Below are positions 41,738 through 51,379 of a stretch of DNA of 64,000 nt, piece by piece. The stretch comes from Shimia sp040370365. GTDB taxonomy: Bacteria > Pseudomonadota > Alphaproteobacteria > Rhodobacterales > Rhodobacteraceae. The stretch is taken from assembly GCF_040370365.1 (NCBI RefSeq), contig NZ_BAABWQ010000002.1:744001-808000 (forward strand). Direction: 5' to 3'. A program made the position numbers and the translations under genes. Under the pieces are notes generated by a model that saw only the letters and a list, made by a program, of their open reading frames with translations, ran no database searches and was not told where the DNA came from. Positions within the stretch are counted from its first letter, which is position 1, and each line of letters begins with the position of its first letter.

Positions 41738-42843
41738 CAACCGATCGTACCTTGATTTTTACCCACTTGCCCACGATGCAGCAGCAAATGATCCAAGATC
41801 ACACAGGCCATCATCGCTTCGCCCACAGGCACCGCACGAATGCCCACACAGGGATCATGACGTCCCTTGGTGATCACCTCAGTTGGGCTGCCGTCAATGC
41901 GGATCGACTTGCGCGGGGTGAGGATCGAGCTGGTGGGTTTCACCGCAAAGCGCACCACAACATCCTGCCCGGTCGAAATGCCGCCGAGAATACCACCGGA
42001 ATGATTGGACGAGAACACTGGCTGGCCGTCATTGCCCATGAAAATCTCATCAGCATTCTCTGAACCTTTGAGCCCTGCTGCGGCCATGCCTTCACCGATC
42101 TCAACACCTTTCACAGCGTTGATGGACATCATCGCGGCGGCCAGATCGGTGTCCAACTTGCTATAGACCGGCGCGCCAATCCCAGCGGGCACATTGCGTG
42201 CCACCACTTCGACCACGCCACCCACGCTGTCATGTTCTTTGCGCAAGGCCTGCAGGTAGTTTTCCCACTCTTGCGCCACTTCGGAACGTTGGGGAATCCA
42301 AAAATCGTTGCGGTCAATCGCATCCCATTGGAACTGTTCGCGATCAATCTCCATCGCACCCATTTTGGTCATGTAGCCTTTGACCTCAAGATCGGGCACC
42401 AGGGCTTTGATTGCCTCACGCGCAATCCCGCCAGCCGCCACACGAGCGGCCGTTTCACGCGCTGAACTGCGCCCGCCACCACGGTAGTCGCGATTGCCGT
42501 ACTTCAGGTGATATGTGATATCCGCGTGCCCGGGACGAAACGTCTGACTGATCTCACCATAGTCTCGGCTGCGTTGATCGGTGTTCTCGATCATCAGTTG
42601 GATCGACGTCCCTGTCGTTTTCCCCTCAAACACACCCGACAGGATCTTAACCGCATCCGGCTCATTGCGCTGGGTGGTGTTTTTGTTCTGGCCAGGACGA
42701 CGTTTGTCCAACCAGTGCTGCAGCATCGCCTCTGTCACTGGCACACCGGGAGGGCAACCATCTACCGTAGCGCCCAACGCAGGCCCGTGGCTTTCGCCCC
42801 AAGTGGTGACGCGGAAAAGGTGTCCAAAACTGTTCATCGACAT
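41737..42843 (-). CDS. aroC: Chorismate synthase
   Basis: 368 residues, FMN-dependent last step of the shikimate pathway from EPSP to chorismate. Motifs: GESHGPALGATVDGCPPG, RPGQNKNTTQRNEPD, and YRGGGRSSARETAARVAAGGIAREA. GGAG stands eight bases before the ATG. Full length. The downstream HD-domain gene is translationally coupled, an arrangement I would not expect from pathway logic. Confidence 0.95.
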   Translation of the reverse strand: MSMNSFGHLFRVTTWGESHGPALGATVDGCPPGVPVTEAMLQHWLDKRRPGQNKNTTQRNEPDAVKILSGVFEGKTTGTSIQLMIENTDQRSRDYGEISQTFRPGHADITYHLKYGNRDYRGGGRSSARETAARVAAGGIAREAIKALVPDLEVKGYMTKMGAMEIDREQFQWDAIDRNDFWIPQRSEVAQEWENYLQALRKEHDSVGGVVEVVARNVPAGIGAPVYSKLDTDLAAAMMSINAVKGVEIGEGMAAAGLKGSENADEIFMGNDGQPVFSSNHSGGILGGISTGQDVVVRFAVKPTSSILTPRKSIRIDGSPTEVITKGRHDPCVGIRAVPVGEAMMACVILDHLLLHRGQVGKNQGTIG

Positions 42844-42992
42844 GGGGGCGGCTCCTCGTTTGAGGCACCTTTATCCGGATTGATCGCCATGTGGAAGTCA
42901 GTGTCCGGCAAAACCCTGTGGTCTGTCGCCGCGACACCATGCCCACAAGCACAAAATCCACCTCTGGCCGCACTGAAAGTACCGCAGCACGC

Positions 42993-43694
42993 CTATTTCA
43001 AACGTCCCACAATACGCCCAATGAAAATCGCGACGAACATCGTGCCAACAATCGCCTGCATCCCGGTCAAAATCCGTGGCAGGCTCGCTGCTGGCGTCAT
43101 TTCTCCATACCCCACAGTGGTCATTGTGATCATCGAGAAATACACAAAGGGCGCTCGTTGCTGACCCACGTCATCCGGCAGATTAAACGCGCCGGGATTG
43201 GCCACCTCAATGCGCCAATAAATCAGCCCCCAGATCATCGCGATCAACAGATAGCCAAAAATCCCGCTGGACAGCCGCTCATATTCCGAATGCACCGGTC
43301 CAATCAATTGGCGAAAGCTGATCAACATGGAGCCGAACAGCAACACCGCAGCCACCACTGCCAGACTGCCATCCACCTTTGCTCCCCAGATTTCACTGAC
43401 CAAGATCATCACAAACCAAGCGAACACCGGCACCGCCATCACAACCCGCCAGGCCGTCTTGCGCTCAGTGGCGCCTACCACACCCAGAAACAGAAAACTT
43501 AGACCCCAAAGCGCAATGGTGTCCGCCCACTGGAACCGATCATCAAACCCATCCAACAAGATCAATGTCGACAGCACCGCCAACAAGATCGACCAACGAT
43601 GTGTCTGAAAAAAACCATAGGGTGCGTCAATCTCTTTGGTTCCGCTCAATTTTTTATCCTCAAATGCAACTGGTTCGTGCAAAGGTATATCCAT
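42993..43694 (-). CDS. Two-pore-domain-like potassium channel / ion channel protein
   Basis: About 233 residues. Six hydrophobic segments; before the last lies a P-loop with filter TMTTVGYGE, the K+ channel signature. No C-terminal RCK domain follows; the protein ends KLK after the last helix, so gating must use other means. Start is uncertain: ATGs at 43694, 43712 and 43724 are all in frame with weak ribosome binding sites. Separate from aroC by 149 bases in which nothing is seen. Confidence 0.85.
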   Translation of the reverse strand: MDIPLHEPVAFEDKKLSGTKEIDAPYGFFQTHRWSILLAVLSTLILLDGFDDRFQWADTIALWGLSFLFLGVVGATERKTAWRVVMAVPVFAWFVMILVSEIWGAKVDGSLAVVAAVLLFGSMLISFRQLIGPVHSEYERLSSGIFGYLLIAMIWGLIYWRIEVANPGAFNLPDDVGQQRAPFVYFSMITMTTVGYGEMTPAASLPRILTGMQAIVGTMFVAIFIGRIVGRLK

Positions 43695-43765
43695 ATCTTC
43701 CGCGCACGCCATAATTCTTGGCATAAGCCTACGCGGTTTTTTATCGACAAGGGAAGTTGTTTCAA

Positions 43766-44857
43766 ATGAACGGAATGGACGAAAGACGCTTGATTGACCT
43801 CGGCGTGAGGTTGCTGTTTCTCGGGGTATTCGCCTTTGCGGCGTTCAATATCATCTTGCCTTTGGCCGGGATCGTCGTCTGGGCGATCATTCTTGCCGTG
43901 GCGATTTACCCTCTGTTTGACTGGTTACAGGTCAAACTGGGGGGACGGCGCGGTCTGTCGGCCACATTAATCACCCTGCTGGGTCTCGCACTCACCATCG
44001 GTCCACTATGGGCGTCTATTGGCGGTCTGGCCGAACATGTTTCCAGCCTGGCTGACAAAGTTCAAAGCGGCACCCTCAACCTGCCACAGCCTCCCGAACG
44101 CCTAAACGATGTTCCTGTTGCAGGCCCAAAAATAATCGAAGCCTGGACGCTGTTCAATTCCAACCTGACTGTTGCGCTTGAACGGTATGGATCCGTCATT
44201 TTGGAATTTGCGGGCGTCATCGGCGGCGCGGTGGCCGGTATTGGCTTCCAACTTCTGGCCCTCGCACTCTCGGTGATCGTCATGGGGATGATGTTGTCTC
44301 CCGGCCCAAAGCTTGGCGAGATGGCGGAGACCTTTGGCAATCGCGTTTTTGCTCCCAAAGGCGGTGATTTTATCAAAATGGCCACTGCCACCATTCGAAA
44401 CGTGTCGCGTGGCGTGCTGGGTGTCGCGGCCCTGCAAGCGGGTCTGATGGGCATCGTTATGGTGCTCTTTGGCATCAAAGCTGCCGGACCATTGGCGGTG
44501 GTGATCCTGATTTTGGGCATCATACAAGTGGGCCCAATGCTGGTTGTCATCCCCCTGCTCATATGGGCATGGGGCTCCATGGCATTTGGTGCCGCGCTGT
44601 TGCTGACTGCGTTGATGATGCCACTTGCGTTGATGGACAACATATTGCGTCCAATTTTCATCGCCAAAGGTCTAACCACACCGATCCTTGTCATTCTGGT
44701 GGGTGTCATTGGTGGGGTTCTGTCCTCTGGCCTGATTGGCATCTTTATTGGTCCGGTTATTCTGTCAGTGTTCTACGATCTGGTGGTGGCGTGGATGGAC
44801 GCTGATATCGCCAAAGAGATCGAGGCTGAGGCAGACCAAGAAAGTGTAGCTGAATGA
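43766..44857 (+). CDS. AI-2E family transporter
   Basis: 363 residues with about seven or eight membrane segments in the family pattern: N-terminal pair (LGVFAFAAFNIILPLAGIVVWAIILAVAIYPLF), a central hydrophilic stretch with coiled character (VSSLADKVQSGTL), and the C-terminal GPLAVVILILGIIQVGPMLVVIPLLIWAWG. AAGGGAAG stands nine bases upstream of the ATG at 43766. First of a three-gene run with HlyD and DUF2955 proteins, likely an export system. Substrate unknown despite the family name. Confidence 0.88.
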   Translation: MNGMDERRLIDLGVRLLFLGVFAFAAFNIILPLAGIVVWAIILAVAIYPLFDWLQVKLGGRRGLSATLITLLGLALTIGPLWASIGGLAEHVSSLADKVQSGTLNLPQPPERLNDVPVAGPKIIEAWTLFNSNLTVALERYGSVILEFAGVIGGAVAGIGFQLLALALSVIVMGMMLSPGPKLGEMAETFGNRVFAPKGGDFIKMATATIRNVSRGVLGVAALQAGLMGIVMVLFGIKAAGPLAVVILILGIIQVGPMLVVIPLLIWAWGSMAFGAALLLTALMMPLALMDNILRPIFIAKGLTTPILVILVGVIGGVLSSGLIGIFIGPVILSVFYDLVVAWMDADIAKEIEAEADQESVAE

Positions 44858-45918
44858 AACGCACTTTCTGGACCACTATTGCCCTCTTGTTCGTCCTCGT
44901 GTCGTGGTACGTCGCCGCCGACCGCGTGACCCCATTCACGTCCAATGCGCGCGTCAAAGCCATTCTCACGCCGATCACACCTCAAGTGTCTGGGACCGTG
45001 ATCGACATCAGCGCGGGCAATGGCGAAATTGTCGAAGCGGGCACCGTTCTGGCCCGCATCGACCCGCGCCAGTTTGAAATCCAAAAACAGAGCGCCGAGG
45101 CTGAACTGGCCCGTGCGACGCAAGATGTCGGCGCAGATTCTGCAGATGTCAGCAGCGCGCAAACCAGAGTCACCCGTGCGCAAACCGATTTGGAAACCGA
45201 GCGTCTGCAATCCGCACGCGTGTTTGAATTGGAAGAAAAAGGCCTCATCGCTGTGGCCAAAGCGGATGAATCCCGTCGACGTCTTGCAGATGCTGAATCA
45301 GAGCTTGAACAAGCCCAAGCCGATTTGGAAAGCGAACAGAAAGCCCTTGGCAGCACGGGAGAAGACAACCCGCGCATTCAAGCAGCCTTGGCCAAATTGG
45401 CAGATGCAGAACTGAAGCTGACATGGACAAGTCTAGAGGCCCCCGCCCGTGGCGTGCTCTCAGATTTGGACATTGCGGAGGGCAACTATGCAAAGGCAGG
45501 CCAAAACCTGATGACCTTTGTGGATGCCTCCAACGTATGGGTCGAGGCCTATATGACTGAAAACAATCTGGGCAATATCAAACGCGGCGACCCGGTGGAT
45601 ATTGTTCTGGATATGCATCCGGGCAAAGTTTGGCGCGGCGAAGTGGCCAGTCTCAGTGTGGCCAGCTCTGATGGCACCAACACAAAAGCTGGCGAACCCA
45701 CAGCGATCCCACGTGCCGCAGGCTGGCTGCGTGATCCACAACGGTTTGCGTTGCGCATCATCTTGCCGGGCTATACCGAAGGTGACGAAACCGACGATAT
45801 CCGTTTCAACGTAAACGGACAGGCTGATGTCATTGTCTACACCCGCGAACGCGGGTTTTTGAACGTGGTCGGCGGCCTCTACATCAAGATCGTCGCGCTG
45901 TTCTCCTATGCCTACTGA
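44854..45918 (+). CDS. HlyD/EmrA-family periplasmic adaptor
   Basis: 354 residues. An N-terminal membrane anchor (IALLFVLVSWYVAADRVTPF), then a biotinyl-like domain half (SGTVIDISAGNGEIVEAGTVLARIDPRQFE), a long coiled-coil hairpin (about 80-170, rich in A, E, Q), the second half (GVLSDLDIAEGNYAKAGQNLMTFVD) and a beta-barrel. It bridges an inner-membrane pump to the outer membrane. Overlaps the upstream gene by four bases and pairs with the DUF2955 protein. Confidence 0.9.
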   Translation: MKRTFWTTIALLFVLVSWYVAADRVTPFTSNARVKAILTPITPQVSGTVIDISAGNGEIVEAGTVLARIDPRQFEIQKQSAEAELARATQDVGADSADVSSAQTRVTRAQTDLETERLQSARVFELEEKGLIAVAKADESRRRLADAESELEQAQADLESEQKALGSTGEDNPRIQAALAKLADAELKLTWTSLEAPARGVLSDLDIAEGNYAKAGQNLMTFVDASNVWVEAYMTENNLGNIKRGDPVDIVLDMHPGKVWRGEVASLSVASSDGTNTKAGEPTAIPRAAGWLRDPQRFALRIILPGYTEGDETDDIRFNVNGQADVIVYTRERGFLNVVGGLYIKIVALFSYAY

Positions 45919-45925
45919 GGCAGAA

Positions 45926-46993
45926 ATGGCGGCTGCACTGGCCGCCAACAGACGTGGCCTGCGCCTCGCCACCGGGGTGAGCGTACATTTTGCGCTCGCC
46001 ATCCTGATCGGCTGGCAACTTGCTACGATTTGCACAGTGTTTGTGGTGCTTTTCCTGCAGGCCCCCGGGCCAATGCCGCCAAAGGCCATCCGAATGCTGT
46101 TCATGCAAGCCGTGGTGTTCCTCTGTACCAGCTGGGCCATCTCGATCTCGCTTGCAAACTATCCTGTGGCCTTTCTTCTGGCCTTGGCGCTGGCAGTGGG
46201 CATGAGCTTTTATTGGTCCACCAAAGGCGCTGGCATGCTCTCGGTTGTGCTGGCGCTTATGGCATCTTTGATGCTGCCAACGCTTGTTCTGACATCTCAG
46301 AAACTTGCACTCATTCTGGTGATTTGGCTGCCCATCAATCTTGTGCTGGCGTGGCTCTGGACCGTTCTCATGTTCCGGCTCTTTCCGCCCACGCCCATGG
46401 GCGCAGCCGCAGCCGCAAAACCCACCCCACCGCATCATGACCCCACACGGCTTGTTCTGCGCATGTCGTTGGTGACCATCCCATTTGCGATCTACTTCTA
46501 CCTCGTTGGCAGCGGTGCCCTGGTCACGCTGTTGTTTGTCGCGATCCTATCACAGCAGCTCTCCGCAGCAACCGCCGCCGGACCAACCGTTGCCAAAACC
46601 ATGCTCAGGGCCAACTTCGTAGGCGGTATCGTCGCACTTGTTTGCTATGAGCTCACCGTCATTGCCCCCTTGATGCTGACGGCAGTGCTTGCGTTTGCCA
46701 CCGCTGCGATCATTTTGGCCCGATGGCTGACCTCAAACCGCCCAGACGCAGCCCAGGCGGGCACGGCGCTCACCACAACCGTGATCCTTTTCGGCGGCTC
46801 AATTGCGCCATTCGGCCAAGACGCTGACGTAGAAATGATCGACCGTTTGGTGCAGATCGGCAACGCACTGATATTTGTTCTGATTGCATACGTGGTGGTC
46901 GACGCCTTTTTCCCCCTCTCGCCAGACCCCAAATCCAAGCGCCGGCGCCGACTGTTCCGAAAGTCCCTACCCAAAGCCGAAATGGCGCAATAA
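45926..46993 (+). CDS. DUF2955 (FUSC-like) membrane protein
   Basis: About 355 residues from an ATG at 45926 that has GAGG five bases upstream; an ATG at 45908 would overlap the HlyD gene but lacks such a site. About ten hydrophobic segments in two halves, joined near 160-180 by a Pro/Ala-rich linker. Ends in a basic tail (KSKRRRRLF). The family resembles aromatic acid exporter (AaeB/FUSC) pumps and pairs with HlyD adaptors, so efflux of an acid or phenolic compound is the likely role. Confidence 0.85.
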   Translation: MAAALAANRRGLRLATGVSVHFALAILIGWQLATICTVFVVLFLQAPGPMPPKAIRMLFMQAVVFLCTSWAISISLANYPVAFLLALALAVGMSFYWSTKGAGMLSVVLALMASLMLPTLVLTSQKLALILVIWLPINLVLAWLWTVLMFRLFPPTPMGAAAAAKPTPPHHDPTRLVLRMSLVTIPFAIYFYLVGSGALVTLLFVAILSQQLSAATAAGPTVAKTMLRANFVGGIVALVCYELTVIAPLMLTAVLAFATAAIILARWLTSNRPDAAQAGTALTTTVILFGGSIAPFGQDADVEMIDRLVQIGNALIFVLIAYVVVDAFFPLSPDPKSKRRRRLFRKSLPKAEMAQ

Positions 46994-47064
46994 CCCGGGT
47001 TGCGGCCCATCTGTTTCTACGTTTACATCCGCGGGTTCTTCTTCCACGACATCAAAGGCCCCTC

Positions 47065-47937
47065 ATGGATATTCGCGCAATTGGCATGGGGCTGCTGTTT
47101 GCCCTGATCTGGTCCTCGGCCTTCACTTCTGCCCGTATCATTGTTGCAGACGCTCCGCCGCTGGCGATCTCTGCGCTGCGCTTTCTTCTGGCGGGCCTTA
47201 TCGGTGTCGCCATCGCGCGCATGCTTGGACAAAGTTGGCACCTCACCCGCACACAATGGCGCGCCGTACTCATTTTCGGCCTCTGCCAAAATGCACTTTA
47301 CCTTGGCTTAAACTTCATGGCGATGACCACCATCGAGGCCTCGCTGGCCTCGATCATCGCCTCCACCATGCCGTTGATTGTTGCGCTTTTGGGGTGGGTC
47401 GCGTTGGGGGAAAAGCTCTCTAGACTCGCCGCACTGGGACTGGTGGTTGGCTTTGGTGGTGTGGTGCTGATCATGGCAGGGCGTCTGGGCGAAGGCGTCG
47501 ACCTGTTTGGCTTGATTCTTTGCATCATTGCCGCCTCCGCCCTCGCCATCGCCACCCTCACCGTGCGAAATGCCTCCTCTGGTGGCAACGTGCTGATGAT
47601 CGTAGGGTTGCAGATGTTTGTCGGCTCAGCCGTGCTGTTTGTGGCCTCTTTTCTGCTTGAGACATGGGTGTTCAACTGGAACCCCATCATGCTCTCAGCC
47701 TTCGCATATACCATTCTGATCCCCGGCCTGTTTGCCACATGGATCTGGTTCTCTCTGGTGGGCCGTATTGGCGCTGTCAAAGCTGCCACGTTCCACTTTT
47801 TGAACCCGTTCTTTGGTGTCGCCATCGCCGCTTTGATCCTCGGGGAAGCCCTGCGTTTGACCGATATCATTGGCGTTGCTGTGATCTGTGCAGGCATCCT
47901 CGCGGTTCAGCTTTCGAAACAATCCAACACAGCCTAG
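47065..47937 (+). CDS. DMT (EamA) family transporter
   Basis: Inner-membrane carrier of 290 residues with ten hydrophobic segments (MGLLFALIWSSAFTSARIIV; second repeat IPGLFATWIWFSLVGRIGAVKAATFHFLNPFFGVAIAALILGE). AAAGG is six bases before the ATG. It follows the DUF2955 gene after 71 bases. Substrate unknown. Confidence 0.88.
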   Translation: MDIRAIGMGLLFALIWSSAFTSARIIVADAPPLAISALRFLLAGLIGVAIARMLGQSWHLTRTQWRAVLIFGLCQNALYLGLNFMAMTTIEASLASIIASTMPLIVALLGWVALGEKLSRLAALGLVVGFGGVVLIMAGRLGEGVDLFGLILCIIAASALAIATLTVRNASSGGNVLMIVGLQMFVGSAVLFVASFLLETWVFNWNPIMLSAFAYTILIPGLFATWIWFSLVGRIGAVKAATFHFLNPFFGVAIAALILGEALRLTDIIGVAVICAGILAVQLSKQSNTA

Positions 47938-47996
47938 TGATCCGCTGTCACTGCAGTGTGAAATGACAGGCTGCCCCTGATTTGGCACAAAGGGGC

Positions 47997-48710
47997 ATGG
48001 AATTTATCTTTGCATATGGCGCGGGCCTGCTGACCCTGATCAACCCCTGCGTTGTCCCGGTGTTGCCAATCGTATTGGCCACAGCGCTGCAGGCCTCCAA
48101 ACATGGTCCGGCCGTTCTGGCGCTTGGCATGAGCATCAGCTTTGTCATTTTGGGTATGGCAGTGACCACCTTTGGCTATGCCATTGGCCTCACACCGGAA
48201 TCTCTGTCTCAAGCGGGGGCGGTGCTGATGATCGCCTTTGGCGCAATCCTGTTGGTCCCGCGCTTTTCGATGGCCTTCTCCACAGCCACCGCGGGTGTCG
48301 CGGCCAGAGCAGACACCGGGCTTGACGCGGTGGACCGCTCCACTTTGCAAGGCCAGTTCCTTGGCGGGTTGCTGCTTGGCGCCGTCTGGTCCCCCTGCAT
48401 TGGCCCAACCCTTGGCGGAGCCATATCTCTGGCCAGCCAAGGCGAAAACCTCACTTTCGCCGCGCTGATCATGGTGGCCTTTGCCGCTGGTGTATCAACG
48501 CTGATCCTTGGCCTTGGCTACGGTGCCCGCTCAGCCATCGGCCGCCACCAAGCCACCATGCGCACCATCGCCGCAAAATCGCGCCCCATCATGGGCGTGG
48601 TGTTCCTCGCCACTGGCCTCGCGCTCTTCTTCAACCTGCACCACATCATCGAAGCCTGGCTGGTCACAGCCTTACCCGCTTGGCTCGTCGATTTGTCTGT
48701 ATCTTTGTGA
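47997..48710 (+). CDS. CcdA/DsbD-type thiol electron transporter
   Basis: 237 residues, six membrane segments. Redox cysteines are seen in LINPCVVPVLPI (first segment) and WSPCIGPTLGGA (fourth segment), the paired prolines-and-Cys pattern of CcdA. It moves reducing power from the cytoplasm to periplasmic thioredoxin-like proteins. Start at ATG 47997 with AAAGG close upstream. The next gene, an exported thioredoxin, begins 17 bases later and is its probable partner. Confidence 0.9.
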   Translation: MEFIFAYGAGLLTLINPCVVPVLPIVLATALQASKHGPAVLALGMSISFVILGMAVTTFGYAIGLTPESLSQAGAVLMIAFGAILLVPRFSMAFSTATAGVAARADTGLDAVDRSTLQGQFLGGLLLGAVWSPCIGPTLGGAISLASQGENLTFAALIMVAFAAGVSTLILGLGYGARSAIGRHQATMRTIAAKSRPIMGVVFLATGLALFFNLHHIIEAWLVTALPAWLVDLSVSL

Positions 48711-48727
48711 CTCAAAGGAGCTCCCAC

Positions 48728-49135
48728 ATGCACCGCCGAACATTCCTGACTGCCGCAGCTGCAACGCTTATCGCGCCAATTGCCGCACGCGCCGCCACCG
48801 ACTACACCCCGGGCCTTGTGAAAAAACACCTCGCCGCAGGTGACACGATCTTCCTTGATTTCAAAGCAGATTGGTGTGGCACCTGCGCCGCACAAGAACG
48901 CGTCATCGACGCCTTGAGACAAGAAAACCCTGCCTACAACGACGCCATCACATTCATCAATGTGGATTGGGACAAGCACCGCCAATCTGAATTGGCCCGG
49001 AACCTCAAGATCCCACGACGTTCCACACTTGTGGTGCTCAAAGGCAACGAAGAGCTTGGCCGCATCGTGGCAGGCACATCCAAATCTACAATCAAGGGGC
49101 TGATGGACACGGCGCTGACCGCAGCCACATCGTAA
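48728..49135 (+). CDS. Exported thioredoxin-like protein
   Basis: 135 residues. The N-terminus HRRTFLTAAAATLIAPIAARA is a signal peptide with a twin-arginine-like RRTFL. The active site is WCGTC (Cys50, Cys53), followed by the expected IPRRSTLVVLKG loop in place of a cis-Pro IPT. AAAGGAG is seven bases upstream. It should be kept reduced by the adjacent CcdA and could support methionine sulfoxide reduction or cytochrome c maturation. Confidence 0.88.
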   Translation: MHRRTFLTAAAATLIAPIAARAATDYTPGLVKKHLAAGDTIFLDFKADWCGTCAAQERVIDALRQENPAYNDAITFINVDWDKHRQSELARNLKIPRRSTLVVLKGNEELGRIVAGTSKSTIKGLMDTALTAATS

Positions 49136-49178
49136 TCACCTCAATCTTCTGATCACACCAAGATGAGACTGAATTTTA

Positions 49179-49210
49179 CACGCCAGCGCTGCATTGCACA
49201 CGCTGGCGTG
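49179..49210 (+). terminator. Palindrome after the thioredoxin gene
   Basis: Ten-base arms CACGCCAGCG (49179-49188) and CGCTGGCGTG (49201-49210) with a 12-base loop, about 45 bases after the thioredoxin stop. No T-run follows, so it is a possible terminator or processing site only. Confidence 0.5.
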
Positions 49211-49295
49211 ATCTGCCCTTTGCAAACCCGCGTAAGCTCCCATATTCCTTTTAAGAAACCACCCGCCCCAACCGGGCGAAGGCAAGGAGACGCGC

Positions 49296-49748
49296 ATGAC
49301 CACCTACAAACGAGACCCAGACGTGATCGCCACGCTGACCGACGAACAGTTTTGGGTCACACAGGAAAGCGGCACCGAACGCCCCGGCTCCGGTAAACTG
49401 CTCTATAACAAAGAGGTTGGCATCTATGTCGATGTTGTCTCCGGCGAGCCGTTGTTTGCCAGCTCTGACAAATATGAATCTGGCTGTGGCTGGCCCAGCT
49501 TCACCAAACCTATTGAAAACACACATGTCACTGAACTGAGTGACACCACGCTTGGCATGATCCGAACCGAGGTGCGCTCAAAGCATGGCGACAGTCACTT
49601 GGGCCATGTCTTTCCTGATGGTCCACAAGACCGCGGGGGGCTGCGCTATTGCATCAACTCCGCTTCGTTGCGGTTTGTGCCGCGCGCCGATATGGAATCT
49701 GAGGGCTATGGCGCCTATCTCGATCAAGTAGAGGAAATCGACCAATGA
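49296..49748 (+). CDS. msrB: Peptide-methionine (R)-S-oxide reductase
   Basis: 150 residues, cytoplasmic. Catalytic Cys119 in LRYCINSASLRF, with GCGWPSF and RSKHGDSHLGHVF typical. The zinc CxxC pairs of the enteric form are missing (VDVVSGEPLF), so this is the zinc-free type. AAGGAG six bases upstream of the ATG. Overlaps msrA by four bases; the two repair opposite methionine sulfoxide isomers. Confidence 0.93.
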   Translation: MTTYKRDPDVIATLTDEQFWVTQESGTERPGSGKLLYNKEVGIYVDVVSGEPLFASSDKYESGCGWPSFTKPIENTHVTELSDTTLGMIRTEVRSKHGDSHLGHVFPDGPQDRGGLRYCINSASLRFVPRADMESEGYGAYLDQVEEIDQ

Positions 49749-50245
49749 GCGAACGTGCGGTGCTGGCAGGCGGCTGTTTTTGGGGCATGGAAGATCTGAT
49801 CCGCAAAATGGACGGCGTTTTGGCCACACGCGTGGGCTACACCGGCGGCGACGTCCCCAACGCAACCTATGAAAACCACGGCACCCATGCCGAGGCCATC
49901 GAGATCACCTTTGATCCGGCGAAAACCTCCTATCGCACGCTGTTGGAGTTCTTTTTTCAGATCCACGATCCCACCACACCCAATCGTCAAGGCAACGATC
50001 GGGGCACCTCCTATCGCTCTGCCATCTACTACACAGATGCGGAGCAGAAGGCGGTGGCGGAAGACACCATCAGAGATGTGGACGCCTCTGGTCTGTGGCC
50101 CGGCAAAGTGGTCACCGAACTTGATCCAGTAAGTGATTTCTGGTTGGCAGAAGGCTATCACCAAGACTACTTGGAAAAGAACCCCAACGGCTACACCTGC
50201 CATTTTGTGCGCCCAGATTGGGTCTTGCCCAAACGCAACGGTTAA
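49745..50245 (+). CDS. msrA: Peptide-methionine (S)-S-oxide reductase
   Basis: 166 residues. Active site GCFWG (Cys11), then GYTGGDVPNATYENHGTHAEAIEI and the C-terminal HQDYLEKNPNGYTCH region with a resolving Cys. Translationally coupled to msrB through ATGA. Cytoplasmic, no signal peptide. Confidence 0.93.
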   Translation: MSERAVLAGGCFWGMEDLIRKMDGVLATRVGYTGGDVPNATYENHGTHAEAIEITFDPAKTSYRTLLEFFFQIHDPTTPNRQGNDRGTSYRSAIYYTDAEQKAVAEDTIRDVDASGLWPGKVVTELDPVSDFWLAEGYHQDYLEKNPNGYTCHFVRPDWVLPKRNG

Positions 50246-50276
50246 GCAATTCCCTGCGAGATGGATGCTGCGCCAG

Positions 50277-51320
50277 TCATCTCGCAGACAACTTCTGCAC
50301 CGCCCAGCGCGCTGCATCCGCCACCGTAGAGTCTGCATCCTCACACAGCCCTTGCGCCACGGGCATCAAACCCGCGTCCCGCGAATTTCCAATCGCATAA
50401 AGCACATTGCGCACAAAGCGATGGCGCCCAATCCGCTTGATTGGCGAACCTGAGAAAAACGTGCGGAATGCCGCATCATCCAAAACCGCAAGCTCTGCCA
50501 GTTTTGGCGCCAACAAGTCGTCGCGCGCGTGGTATTTTATCTCCTGCGCTTCTTGCGCAAACTTGTTCCAGGGACAGGCCGCCAAACAATCGTCACAGCC
50601 ATAAATCCGGTTGCCCATAAGCGCGCGCAGGTCTTCATCCACCGGCCCATGATGCTCAATCGTCAAATAGGAAATGCACCGCCGCGCGTCGATCTGATTG
50701 GGTGCCGGAAACGCGTTGGTCGGACAGGCATCCAGACAGGCACGACAAGATCCACAGTGATCCACCTCCGCCGCGTCCACCGTCAGCTCAGCGGTGGTAA
50801 ACACCGACCCAATAAAGAACCATGATCCTAAGTCACGGCTCACAAGATTGGTGTGTTTGCCCTGCCACCCCAGCCCCGCTGCCTGGCCCAACGGTTTCTC
50901 TGGCACCGGTGCTGTGTCCACAAACACCTTCACCTCGGTCTCAGGCCCGGCCTGTGCAATCAACCAACGTGCCAACCGCTTGAGCCGCTTTTTCACCGTG
51001 TCGTGGTAATCACGATTCTGCGCATAAACAGAAATCGCCCCACAATCGGGCTGACCATGTACATACGTCGGATCATGGTCCGGCGTATAACTCTCCGCCA
51101 ACACAATCACAGACCGCGCTTGCGGCCACAGAACAGAGGGGTCAGAGCGCCAATGACTGCGCTCCGCCAACCAGCCCATCTGCCCGTTGTAGCCCTTGTC
51201 CAAAAACCCGGCCAACCCCGCCGCAACATGGCTCACCGCATCTGGCCTGCACACCCGCGCCAAATCAAATCCCATGGCCGCAGCTTCGGTTTTCATGCGC
51301 TCGGTCAAAGTCTCAGACAT
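50277..51320 (-). CDS. queG: Epoxyqueuosine reductase
   Basis: 347 residues. Last step of queuosine tRNA modification, using cobalamin and two [4Fe-4S] clusters. Motifs: CGSCRACLDACPTNAF and CDDCLAACPWNKFAQ, plus KVFVDTAPVPEKPLGQAAGLGWQGKHTNLV. A short HEAT-like C-terminus with NVLYAIGNSRD is present. Convergent with msrA with 31 bases between. Confidence 0.94.
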   Translation of the reverse strand: MSETLTERMKTEAAAMGFDLARVCRPDAVSHVAAGLAGFLDKGYNGQMGWLAERSHWRSDPSVLWPQARSVIVLAESYTPDHDPTYVHGQPDCGAISVYAQNRDYHDTVKKRLKRLARWLIAQAGPETEVKVFVDTAPVPEKPLGQAAGLGWQGKHTNLVSRDLGSWFFIGSVFTTAELTVDAAEVDHCGSCRACLDACPTNAFPAPNQIDARRCISYLTIEHHGPVDEDLRALMGNRIYGCDDCLAACPWNKFAQEAQEIKYHARDDLLAPKLAELAVLDDAAFRTFFSGSPIKRIGRHRFVRNVLYAIGNSRDAGLMPVAQGLCEDADSTVADAARWAVQKLSAR

Positions 51321-51379
51321 AGGGCTGCTCTGCTTGTTCAGGCCGACAGGGCAAACAGCCCCTGTGCCTGCTCAAAGAT

